Source: a virus
Virus record (IMG/VR): IMGVR_UViG_3300028835_000931
Span: 1-51,776 of that record
DNA length: 51,776 nucleotides
Strand: one strand, 5' to 3'
Below, piece by piece: positions 28,819 through 33,919 of this stretch. The translations under genes and the position numbers were made by a program. Every line of letters starts with the position of its first letter. Positions within the stretch are counted from its first letter, which is position 1. The notes below the pieces were generated by a model that had not been told where the DNA came from, ran no database searches, and worked only from the letters and a program-made list of their open reading frames with translations.

Positions 28819-28860
28819 CTACCACCAATCGGGATGGTCGTCGTCGCCGCCGATGTTCAT
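28819..28860 (-). CDS. Possible 13-aa leader peptide
   Basis: MNIGGDDDHPDWW has a perfect recurrent start sequence (TTGAGGTGACGCC) and ends 2 nt before the ATG of the 56-aa membrane protein, inside its ribosome site. It could regulate that gene by coupling. Very short, so only translation signals support it. Confidence 0.4.
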   Translation of the reverse strand: MNIGGDDDHPDWW

Positions 28861-28876
28861 GGCGTCACCTCAAGCG

Positions 28877-28926
28877 CCCGCCCGCCGGCCGTGAAAGGCG
28901 GCAACCAGACTGACCGGCGGGACGGG
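28877..28926 (-). other. GC inverted repeat in a leader (second copy)
   Basis: CCCGCCCGCCGG (28877-28888) pairs with CCGGCGGG-A-CGGG (28914-28926) around a 25-nt loop. It ends 7 nt before the GAGG ribosome site of the 13-aa frame, mirroring 24009-24064. A T-loop-like GTTCGAGCC lies at its upstream side on the minus strand (28924-28936). Confidence 0.65.
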
Positions 28927-28955
28927 CTCGAACACGAGGAGGAGAGAGAGAAGGA

Positions 28956-29079
28956 TGCGGCGGGCAGCGCACGCTAACGGCATTGCGTGCGCTATTCGGC
29001 TGTAAGCTCCCACGGGTTGCGGACCCGCTTAGCCGTAGACCTCCTTGACCGAACGTGTTACCGACACGCGCCCGCCGCA
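28956..29079 (-). other. Branched structured element (TGCGGCGG type)
   Basis: TGCGGCGGGC (28956-28965) pairs perfectly with GCCCGCCGCA (29070-29079). Within it are: a perfect 9-bp stem, AGCGCACGC/GCGTGCGCT (28966-28974, 28985-28993); a longer arm, CGGCT..AAGC with CTTAGCCG, capped by CGGGT/ACCCG (28997-29035); and CGTGT/ACACG (29054-29068). This is a closed multi-branch fold. It is adjacent to the next unit with only 2 nt between. Confidence 0.65.
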
Positions 29080-29081
29080 AA

Positions 29082-29194
29082 TGCACCAGGCCGGTCCTGC
29101 CCCGGCTCCGCGCCTCTTTGGTATAGTCGTTGGCCGCTAAGCCCCGTTGCTGTACGCGTTCCTTGCGTGTCATCTTCGCCACGCCGCTGGTGCA
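29082..29194 (-). other. Branched structured element (TGCACCAG type), copy A
   Basis: Ends TGCACCAG (29082-29089) and CTGGTGCA (29187-29194) are perfectly complementary. Next to one arm is GCCGG-7 nt-CCGGC (29090-29106), positioned like a T-arm next to an acceptor stem, but the loop is not TTCRANY; near the other arm is GCGTG/CACGC (29165-29184), positioned like a D-arm. A 103-aa minus frame (from 29174) runs through it and the adjacent elements but becomes low-complexity; I do not call it. Confidence 0.6.
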
Positions 29195-29198
29195 CCAT

Positions 29199-29486
29199 CT
29201 ACTGATACCGTTTACCGGTTTCAGCAGCATCGTATCTTTTACGCCAATTACAATTGGCACAGAGAACTTGTAGTCGTTTGAAGTCCGGCTTTTTCGCGAT
29301 TTCCAAGTATTTCGTAATCGTGCCCGTGTTGCGTGCATCACGCCGTTCTTTTGATCCACCTCCTCTGATGTGGTCAATCTGAAGCACGCGCCAGTCTGTC
29401 TCGCCGCAATGTGCACAATGTCCACCAAGAGCAGTAAGCGCTGCTTGCCGTGTCCGTATCCGATATGTCTGTGTCTGTTTTGCCAT
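29199..29486 (-). CDS. HNH endonuclease, likely homing type
   Basis: 95 aa. CAHCGE (C24, C27), LQIDHIRGGG (D38, H39) and LQVLCANCNWRKR (C76, C79, N80) give the full zinc-linked HNH core, with a short N-terminal basic arm. It would nick or cut DNA. It sits alone inside an array of structured elements and is flanked by 19-bp direct repeats (29176-29194 and 29523-29541), as a self-inserting homing gene might be. It has its own promoter. Confidence 0.85.
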   Translation of the reverse strand: MAKQTQTYRIRTRQAALTALGGHCAHCGETDWRVLQIDHIRGGGSKERRDARNTGTITKYLEIAKKPDFKRLQVLCANCNWRKRYDAAETGKRYQ

Positions 29487-29492
29487 GCCCTA

Positions 29493-29520
29493 ACTGTAGC
29501 GTGTCGCCGCGACACGTCAA
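29493..29520 (-). promoter_or_regulatory. HNH promoter with overlapping palindrome
   Basis: Minus strand: TTGACG (29515-29520), 16 nt, TACAGT (29493-29498). The spacer is a perfect palindromic stem, GTGTCG-CGG-CGACAC (29501-29515), a good operator candidate. The expected start is about at the HNH ATG, so the mRNA would have almost no leader. Confidence 0.55.
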
Positions 29521-29533
29521 GCTCGCCACGCCG

Positions 29534-29659
29534 CTGGTGCAAAGAAGATGCGGTGGACCAACCGGACGCAGTTGCCAGGGGCGACCTGACAGCCCGGCTC
29601 GGCGCGGTCGGCCAGCAGGAGCCTTCACCGCTACGTTTCCGCCACCGCAACCGCACCAG
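29534..29659 (-). other. Nested structured element (TGCGGTGG type), copy B
   Basis: Outer arms CTGGTGC (29534-29540) and GCACCAG (29653-29659) enclose inner arms TGCGGTGG (29549-29556) and CCACCGCA (29642-29649), all perfect. The interior holds GCGGT/ACCGC and other short stems. Both arm types are those of the neighbouring units, so the array alternates the two kinds of closing stem. Confidence 0.6.
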
Positions 29660-29798
29660 GCCGGATTCGAACCGGCATCTCTGCGTCCGGCAGGCAAAGG
29701 CGGGGATGGTTACCCGCTTGCTTCCCTTCATCGGCCGACTCGGTATCGCTCCATTGCGTTGCCTTCCGCAGCGTGATAGGCCGTCACACCGCTGGTGC
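29653..29798 (-). other. Element C: acceptor-like arms plus canonical T-arm
   Basis: On the minus strand GCACCAG begins and CTGGTGC ends a 146-nt unit, and directly before the 3' arm is GCCGG-TTCGAAT-CCGGC (29660-29676), a textbook tRNA T-arm placed as in a tRNA. No standard D-arm or 5-bp/7-nt anticodon arm is found, and the unit is about twice tRNA length. It could be a tRNA enlarged by insertion, a decayed tRNA, or a tRNA mimic. Confidence 0.55.
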
Positions 29799-29809
29799 AA
29801 AGAAGAGAC

Positions 29810-29885
29810 GCCCGGCACGGCACGTTGGGTTCGAACATCAGGAGGGGTGCTAGGCTGGGTAGGCCACAGCAAAGCCGTGCCGGGC
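29810..29885 (-). other. Element D: perfect 12-bp stem
   Basis: GCCCGGCACGGC (29810-29821) and GCCGTGCCGGGC (29874-29885) pair without a mismatch, closing a 76-bp unit with a GTTCGAAC core. A further 7-bp stem, GAGAATG/CATTCTC (29898-29918), follows the stop of the upstream 68-aa gene. Together they could end transcription from the 30.15-kb promoter or start the structured array; no T-run is present. Confidence 0.6.
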
Positions 29886-29929
29886 GAGGGATTGCTCAGA
29901 GAATGGCGAATCATTCTCGATTCCTCGGT

Positions 29930-30136
29930 TCAGGTCGTCGATGGGCTTGTATAGCCAGTGCCCTTGTCGCCCCCTACAACCTTGCCCTGCTGGGCGATGA
30001 AGGCCCGCAGGATGAACTCGAACATCACCGGCTGTGTCCATTTGTACTGGCGGCATAGTTCGTCGAACGCCTGCTTGTCCGCCTCCTCGGCCATTACGAC
30101 CTTGGTAGGCCGTGGCTCACCTTTTTCGCGTCCCAT
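29930..30136 (-). CDS. Small basic, possibly DNA-binding protein
   Basis: 68 aa: MGREKGEPRPTKVVMAEEADKQAFDELCRQYKWTQPVMFEFILRAFIAQQGK... The start at 30136 has AGGAG 7 nt upstream. A basic beta-like strand (TKVVMA) followed by two helices (DKQAFDEL, TQPVMFEFILRAF) is the ribbon-helix-helix layout of small repressors. It has its own good promoter and lies at the head of the structured array, so it may be a local regulator. Confidence 0.65.
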   Translation of the reverse strand: MGREKGEPRPTKVVMAEEADKQAFDELCRQYKWTQPVMFEFILRAFIAQQGKVVGGDKGTGYTSPSTT

Positions 30137-30153
30137 GTTACACTCCTGCAAAG

Positions 30154-30182
30154 ACCTTATCACGCGTTGCTAGCGGTGTCAA
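30154..30182 (-). promoter_or_regulatory. Promoter for the ribbon-helix-helix-like gene
   Basis: TTGACA (30177-30182), 17 nt, TAAGGT (30154-30159), minus strand. The -35 overlaps the stop of the upstream gene. The -10 context CGTGATAAGGT is identical over 11 nt to the rightward promoter at 39.71 kb, suggesting that the two are used together. Confidence 0.7.
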
Positions 30183-30454
30183 GGGCGTTCGGGAATCTTT
30201 TTTGCTTCTGCCTTGGCGAGAATACGTGCGACGGCTTGTTTGCCGATTGCGGCTTCGCTGATCCTCAGGAGGCTGTCGTAGTTGAGCTGCTCGGGCGCGA
30301 ACCGCCAGCGGGCAACGCAGAGCGGGCAGGCGCCATAACTGGTGACACAGTCGCAGAAGTCCAGGTCCGCGTCTAGGAGCATCCGGTACATCGCGTCGGC
30401 GACTTTCCAGAGCTGCTCGTATTCGGCCGCTAGCTCGATCATCGTGGTCGGCAC
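30179..30454 (-). CDS. Uncharacterised 91-aa protein with CxxC
   Basis: GTG start at 30454 (an in-frame ATG lies 12 nt inside). MIELAAEYEQLWKVADAMYRMLLDADLDFCDC...GACPLCVARW contains CDC and CPLC as a likely zinc site between two helical parts; the end is basic (RILAKAEAKKIPERP). Its GAGTAGCC leader is the same as that of the preceding gene. Confidence 0.65.
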   Translation of the reverse strand: MPTTMIELAAEYEQLWKVADAMYRMLLDADLDFCDCVTSYGACPLCVARWRFAPEQLNYDSLLRISEAAIGKQAVARILAKAEAKKIPERP

Positions 30455-30456
30455 GG

Positions 30457-30570
30457 CTACTCGTCCCCCACTCCCAACATAGCTAATATGAGCATAAACG
30501 CGATTATTAGGATGATCCAGCCGACAAAATCTAAGGGCGCGTTAGTAGTTGACCTTCCAGGTTTGGGCAC
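30457..30570 (-). CDS. 37-aa single-span membrane protein, GTG start
   Basis: VPKPGRSTTNAPLDF followed by GWIILIIAFMLILAMLGVGDE: a basic N-terminus and one membrane helix. GAGGAGTAGCC precedes the GTG at 30570, and the stop lies 2 nt before the next GTG. Short but with a clean topology and ribosome site. Confidence 0.55.
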   Translation of the reverse strand: MPKPGRSTTNAPLDFVGWIILIIAFMLILAMLGVGDE

Positions 30571-30572
30571 GG

Positions 30573-30806
30573 CTACTCCTCCAGCAAGGCCAGGGCGGCG
30601 CGGGCGGCTTCTAGGCAGACGTGACTATGGGGAGGTCCGGGAGAGTGCTCAGCTTCCTGTAGCAGGTCTCTGCACGCATCCGCCAACTTCGGCGCCGCCT
30701 TGAACAGGCGGGCGAGGTCGCAGGGTAGGTGATCTATATGAATCATGCCGCATTCATCCGAGGAACCGGACCCCCATAGCTGCTCGGGTATCGGCGTGTG
30801 TTTCAC
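30573..30806 (-). CDS. Uncharacterised 77-aa protein, MKHTP start
   Basis: GTG start at 30806 after CTGGAGGTGAAACC, overlapping the upstream stop (GTGA). The first residues (MKHTPIP) repeat the start of the upstream protein (MKHTPRK). LARLFKAAPKLADACRDLLQEAEHS and EAARAALALLEE form the helical 'APKL..AC..LL' pattern common in small phage proteins. Function unknown. Confidence 0.7.
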   Translation of the reverse strand: MKHTPIPEQLWGSGSSDECGMIHIDHLPCDLARLFKAAPKLADACRDLLQEAEHSPGPPHSHVCLEAARAALALLEE

Positions 30807-30967
30807 GGTTTCACCTCCAGGCGTAGCTTGAGTTCCACGCTAGCCAGTACGGCCCTGGTGCGATTCATTCCGGCGTACTCAGCCAGTAAACCCTCTGCAC
30901 TCATATTCTTGAACTCTTCGTAGGCGTTGGGTATCTTCGTCGCTTGCTTCCGCGGCGTGTGTTTCAT
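30803..30967 (-). CDS. Uncharacterised 54-aa protein, MKHTP start
   Basis: MKHTPRKQATKIPNAYEEFKNMSAEGLLAEYAGMNRTRAVLASVELKLRLEVKP. All-helical, basic start. ACACAGGAGCTAGACCA precedes the ATG at 30967; this ACACAGGAG belongs to a leader family shared by several genes up to 32.2 kb. Shares its first five residues with the downstream protein, probably by duplication of the start region. Confidence 0.65.
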   Translation of the reverse strand: MKHTPRKQATKIPNAYEEFKNMSAEGLLAEYAGMNRTRAVLASVELKLRLEVKP

Positions 30968-31039
30968 TGGTCTAGCTCCTGTGTTCGCGGCCGGACTGCC
31001 CGGCGGCTCCCACGACCAGGCGCTCCCGCGGGGGTCGGA

Positions 31040-31246
31040 TCAGTCTTTTGGTCTACGGCCAGTCACCCAAACGCGGCCGATCTTGTTTCCGTTCGCGTCG
31101 AACAGATAGTTGCTTACGCCCGGACTCGGCATGTTGCCGTAGTCTAGGTCGGCAGCAACCTTGGCGAGGATACGGCCTACTTCCGTACACTCGGTTCGAC
31201 TAAATGCAGCGTTCACCATTTCGATTTCAACGTGTAGCTTTCGCAT
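31040..31246 (-). CDS. Uncharacterised 68-aa protein
   Basis: MRKLHVEIEMVNAAFSRTECTEVGRILAKVAADLDYGNMPSPGVSNYLFDANGNKIGRVWVTGRRPKD. A helix followed by a beta hairpin (SNYLFDANGNKIGRVWVTG), a pattern known in many small phage proteins. ACACAGGAGACGAGCT precedes the ATG. A canonical T-arm hairpin lies in the leader at 31287-31305. Confidence 0.7.
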   Translation of the reverse strand: MRKLHVEIEMVNAAFSRTECTEVGRILAKVAADLDYGNMPSPGVSNYLFDANGNKIGRVWVTGRRPKD

Positions 31247-31286
31247 AGCTCGTCTCCTGTGTTCGGTTATCAGACTCTAAGGCGTC

Positions 31287-31305
31287 GGCGGGAATCGAAC
31301 CCGCC
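31287..31305 (-). other. tRNA T-arm-like hairpin in leader
   Basis: Minus strand GGCGGG-TTCGATT-CCCGCC, a 6-bp stem and exact TTCRANY loop, placed between the stop of the 72-aa gene and the leader of the 68-aa gene. The sequence 3' of it (GACGCCT) could be an acceptor strand, but no matching 5' half exists upstream. It is either a tRNA 3'-end fragment, which could be an attachment core, or part of the T-arm-like leader series. Confidence 0.5.
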
Positions 31306-31314
31306 TGGGGCCGG

Positions 31315-31533
31315 CTAGGCGGCGGCTTTGGCGATTGCGGCACGAGCCTGGGCTTTGGTGCGGAAAACGCAGCCTAGAGGATCGCCACCATACGCACGGC
31401 CGTACACGATGTAGCCTCGCTCTGTGCGACCCTGCAACGTGGTAACTGTCTGCGGTTCGGGCTCGACCGCGAGCGTGTCGCCGTAGACCTCGACGGCTCG
31501 TGTCAACGCTCGATTCTGAGCGGCGGTTACCAT
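31315..31533 (-). CDS. Uncharacterised 72-aa protein
   Basis: MVTAAQNRALTRAVEVYGDTLAVEPEPQTVTTLQGRTERGYIVYGRAYGGDPLGCVFRTKAQARAAIAKAAA. Start at 31533 after GAGGGAGAACAGCT. Beta-rich centre and an Ala-rich basic helix at the end. Its leader carries GTCTGATAACAC, a relative of the repeats at 31.8-32.25 kb. No family recognised. Confidence 0.7.
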   Translation of the reverse strand: MVTAAQNRALTRAVEVYGDTLAVEPEPQTVTTLQGRTERGYIVYGRAYGGDPLGCVFRTKAQARAAIAKAAA

Positions 31534-31565
31534 AGCTGTTCTCCCTCGCCCCCGTGTTATCAGAC

Positions 31566-31808
31566 CTAGGCTAACACGTCTTGGGCGATACGTTGCAGCT
31601 TGCCCGGCCACGTGCCGCCAGCGAATTCCTTACTGCGAGCGATGGTTCGCAACGCTTGTTTCAGGTCGTGTTCCCGCTTGCAACACTCGCGGTACAGCCG
31701 TTCGATCGTGGCCGCCTTATCTACTAGGTCGTCGTCCGAGATGTCCGGCGGCACGTTGAGCGTGTCGCACAGCCGATACCACGCTTGCTCATTTATTGGC
31801 CTTGCCAT
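31566..31808 (-). CDS. Uncharacterised 80-aa protein
   Basis: MARPINEQAWYRLCDTLNVPPDISDDDLVDKAATIERLYRECCKREHDLKQALRTIARSKEFAGGT... Start at 31808 after AGGAGAAGGGATT, downstream of one copy of the 19-nt leader repeat. Long heptad helix in the middle with a CC pair. No family recognised. Confidence 0.7.
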   Translation of the reverse strand: MARPINEQAWYRLCDTLNVPPDISDDDLVDKAATIERLYRECCKREHDLKQALRTIARSKEFAGGTWPGKLQRIAQDVLA

Positions 31809-31839
31809 AATCCCTTCTCCTGTGTCAGAACCCTGATAC

Positions 31840-32007
31840 CTATGACTCGAGCAAGGAACGTGCCAGCCCAACACGGTACGGTTCAAGCCCCGCACGCTCC
31901 GCCTTGCTGCGTGCTTCGAGTCTCGAGATCGCCCAGGTGTAGTAAGGCCGAGATCGGCCGTGGCAGTAAACCCGCCAGCGCTTCAAGCTGTGACCCTGCC
32001 ATTCCAT
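31840..32007 (-). CDS. Basic 55-aa protein
   Basis: MEWQGHSLKRWRVYCHGRSRPYYTWAISRLEARSKAERAGLEPYRVGLARSLLES. Start at 32007 after ACACGGAAGTAGCACG, behind one 19-nt leader repeat; its stop abuts the next copy. Highly basic with aromatic residues, as in small host-interaction proteins. No family recognised. Confidence 0.6.
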   Translation of the reverse strand: MEWQGHSLKRWRVYCHGRSRPYYTWAISRLEARSKAERAGLEPYRVGLARSLLES

Positions 32008-32038
32008 CGTGCTACTTCCGTGTCAGAACCCTGATACC

Positions 32039-32221
32039 CTATGCCAAGCCGACGCCCCGCAGCCACACTCGGCGGGACTGCCGGCGATTCTCGCGGATTG
32101 CCCAAGCCAACGCGCGACGTTGAGTGCTGTGGATCGCACCGATCGGTGGACGCGGAACGCTCTTGCCGATGCAAACCAGCGCCCAGCGAATTCGGGCAAG
32201 ACTGAATAGTTCGTTGACCAT
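32039..32221 (-). CDS. Basic 60-aa protein
   Basis: MVNELFSLARIRWALVCIGKSVPRPPIGAIHSTQRRALAWAIRENRRQSRRVWLRGVGLA. Start at 32221 after ACGGGAGTATCATC. Strongly basic helices; similar in character to the next gene product. It is the first gene behind the promoter at 32.26-32.29 kb. Confidence 0.6.
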   Translation of the reverse strand: MVNELFSLARIRWALVCIGKSVPRPPIGAIHSTQRRALAWAIRENRRQSRRVWLRGVGLA

Positions 32222-32260
32222 GATGATACTCCCGTGAGAACCCTGAAACCTTACACGTGG

Positions 32261-32288
32261 AGCATAACACACCTGCAAGCGTTGTCAA
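32261..32288 (-). promoter_or_regulatory. Early leftward promoter
   Basis: TTGACA (32283-32288), 16 nt, TATGCT (32261-32266) with an extended TGn just before the -10, minus strand. The surrounding 22 nt (32276-32297) match 10212-10233 exactly in inverse orientation. It would drive the run of small early genes. Confidence 0.75.
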
Positions 32289-32405
32289 GGGGAAGTGAGA
32301 ATTATCTTGCAGACCCATACATACTATATTGGCATGGCTCGAGCCGGTGACGTCGGGCTCGGTGACCGATACTTGCCGGCGCTGGAAAGCGTCAGCAAAG
32401 CGGGG

Positions 32406-32762
32406 TCAATCGGCCATGATAGCTCGCCAGCGCTTCTCACGCTCGTGCTCCGATGTCCGTGGTCGCTCAGGCAGCTTGTTGTTGAAGCGCCTGATGTAGC
32501 TGCGTGCTCGAGGCTTGTCGCTCGGCGGCCGTTTCTTCGCGGGTAGAGCTCCGTGGGCTACTCTGTGGCAACGTCGACAGAGCAATCGCAGGTCGCCGAG
32601 CTCCTCCTGGAATATCCGCTCGTAGGTCACGTGGTGGACGTTCATGCGCCTCAAGCGTCGATGACAGGCCTCGCAGAAGCCGCCAGCACGCTTGACGACC
32701 CGCTGGCACAGCCTACGCCACTGGGGCGAGCGTAGGTACATCTTGTAGCTTGAAGAGATCAT
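32406..32762 (-). CDS. HNH endonuclease
   Basis: 118 aa (or from the ATG at 32741). CEACHRR (C30, C33), NVHHVTYERI (H43, H44), then LCRRCHRVAH (C62, C65, H66, H70) make a complete zinc-bound HNH nuclease. HNH proteins near terminase genes can assist packaging; others are homing enzymes. This one is the first gene of the leftward arm and faces away from terminase, so either role is open. Confidence 0.85.
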   Translation of the reverse strand: MISSSYKMYLRSPQWRRLCQRVVKRAGGFCEACHRRLRRMNVHHVTYERIFQEELGDLRLLCRRCHRVAHGALPAKKRPPSDKPRARSYIRRFNNKLPERPRTSEHEREKRWRAIMAD

Positions 32763-32783
32763 AGAACGAACTCGAACGCATAG

Positions 32784-32812
32784 GCGCTAGCGGTTGAATC
32801 GCGGTTTGTCAA
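32784..32812 (-). promoter_or_regulatory. Leftward promoter before the HNH gene
   Basis: Minus strand TTGACA (32807-32812), 17 nt, TAGCGC (32784-32789). The -35 matches fully and the -10 poorly. It adjoins the first GGGTAA-type repeat of the control region, so it may be regulated. Confidence 0.5.
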
Positions 32813-33217
32813 GTGGGTAAAGATTGCCCACCCCATTGCAGAATGCACGACCGATAACATGGTAGGTGGGCACTCAGTCCCCACCCGCACAATGGGTAAG
32901 ATGAAATCAATGTCGACGTGGTACAATGGGTAAGATGGGATATCACCCCATGTCGTGGCACGGGCTTGATTCTGGGCTCGAGCAGCCCCCAGCGAGGCAG
33001 GGTGGGACGATCGGCACCTATCGCCCCACTGTGCACGTGCTTTAACGTGCGTTTACAGCAGCATTTACAGCAGTCTACGGCCGTATGGGACCCAATCGTG
33101 CACCGATTCCCGAAAGGCCCCCCGGGCCTCGAGGCCGCCGTACCCTACGTATATCCCCTCCCCGCCTCTGTTGCAACCAAGGGGATTTCGTGGTAGGGTG
33201 GGGCGTAGGAGCTTCTC
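32813..33217. promoter_or_regulatory. Divergent control region with direct repeats
   Basis: A gene-free stretch between the two arms. GGGTAA(A)GAT occurs three times: near 32815, and within the identical ACAATGGGTAAGATG at about 32890 and 32924. The stem GGTGGG/CCCACC lies near 32873-32886. TGGTACAAT (extended -10, TACAAT at 32922-32927) may start rightward transcription. Further right are GCACGT/ACGTGC (33033-33050) and two TTTACAGCAG copies (33052-33061, 33064-33073). It looks like an operator array for the early/late choice. Confidence 0.6.
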
Positions 33218-33919
33218 ATGCCCTTTGGCCGTCGAGATCCTGGCGACTTTCGGATACAGAGCAAGACGGCGATACGGTTTTTGCGTGAGGGTCGGCTGGA
33301 GGAGTATGAGGAGGCACGTCGGGGGCTGGCGTGTGAGGGGATCACGAGCGGGGCTCAGTTGAAGAAGCGCATCGACGAGATGCTCCCGCCCTTGACGGAG
33401 GAGGAGATTCTGGAGCGTCAGTTGGCGGGTACGGCTCCGAGCGAGGCGGAGGTTGAGGAGCGGGTGGGCCGTGACGTACAGGCGAACATAGAGGCACGGT
33501 CGAAGCCGGCGGAGGGTCGGCAACAGCCGAAGCCTGCGGAGCCCGCGGCATTTCGGCTTTACCGTCGGGAGCGGTTCAAGACGGCCGCGCAGCAGCTCAG
33601 TGCTGCCAAGGAGGTTGAGTGGGTGAAGAACCACTTGGCGATCAGCGATGTGGGGCCTGAGGATGCCCCGAGCCCCGGTGCGTGGGCGATGCTCGAGAGT
33701 TACCGGCGGACCCCGCACGCCCGGCAGTACTTCTGGGAGAAGATTTACGCGGGGATGCTGCCCCGCCGGCAGGAAATAGAGGCTCAGGAGCGGTTCCGGG
33801 ATGACGGGCGCAAGCTGGACGACATGGCAGACGGGGTGAAGAAGATGGCGGACTTGGCGGTCGAACGGGCGAAGGAGCAGTGGGAACGGCTGGAGGCTCA
33901 GGCAAGGGGAAAACCATGA
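33218..33919 (+). CDS. Possible small terminase or packaging-block protein
   Basis: 233 aa from ATG 33218 (TAGGAGCTTCTC upstream). N-terminal helices (TAIRFLREGRLEEYEEARRGLACEGITSGAQLKKRIDEML), a Glu/Pro-rich linker, a core (EVEWVKNHLAISDVGPEDAPSPGAWAMLESYRRTPHARQYFWEKIYAGMLP) and a C-terminal coiled coil. Its place as first gene before the large terminase and its size suggest a small terminase subunit, but no helix-turn-helix is obvious. Confidence 0.65.
   Translation: MPFGRRDPGDFRIQSKTAIRFLREGRLEEYEEARRGLACEGITSGAQLKKRIDEMLPPLTEEEILERQLAGTAPSEAEVEERVGRDVQANIEARSKPAEGRQQPKPAEPAAFRLYRRERFKTAAQQLSAAKEVEWVKNHLAISDVGPEDAPSPGAWAMLESYRRTPHARQYFWEKIYAGMLPRRQEIEAQERFRDDGRKLDDMADGVKKMADLAVERAKEQWERLEAQARGKP

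Larger units (their letters stand above)
31822..32250 (-). repeat. Start-associated leader repeats (three copies)
   Basis: Minus strand GGTATCAGGGTTCTGACAC is identical at 31822-31840 and 32020-32038, and a third copy with small changes (GGTTTCAGGGTTCTCAC) lies at 32234-32250. Each sits directly between a stop codon or promoter and a GGAG-type ribosome site of an unrelated small gene. Looser relatives occur at about 31259-31276 and 31553-31566. Confidence 0.8.

Noticed and set aside
28865-29914. 349-aa minus-strand open frame through the structured array
   Set aside because: It crosses the HNH gene in another frame, has Arg/Ser/Pro-rich low-complexity composition and no ribosome site; it is a product of high GC content.
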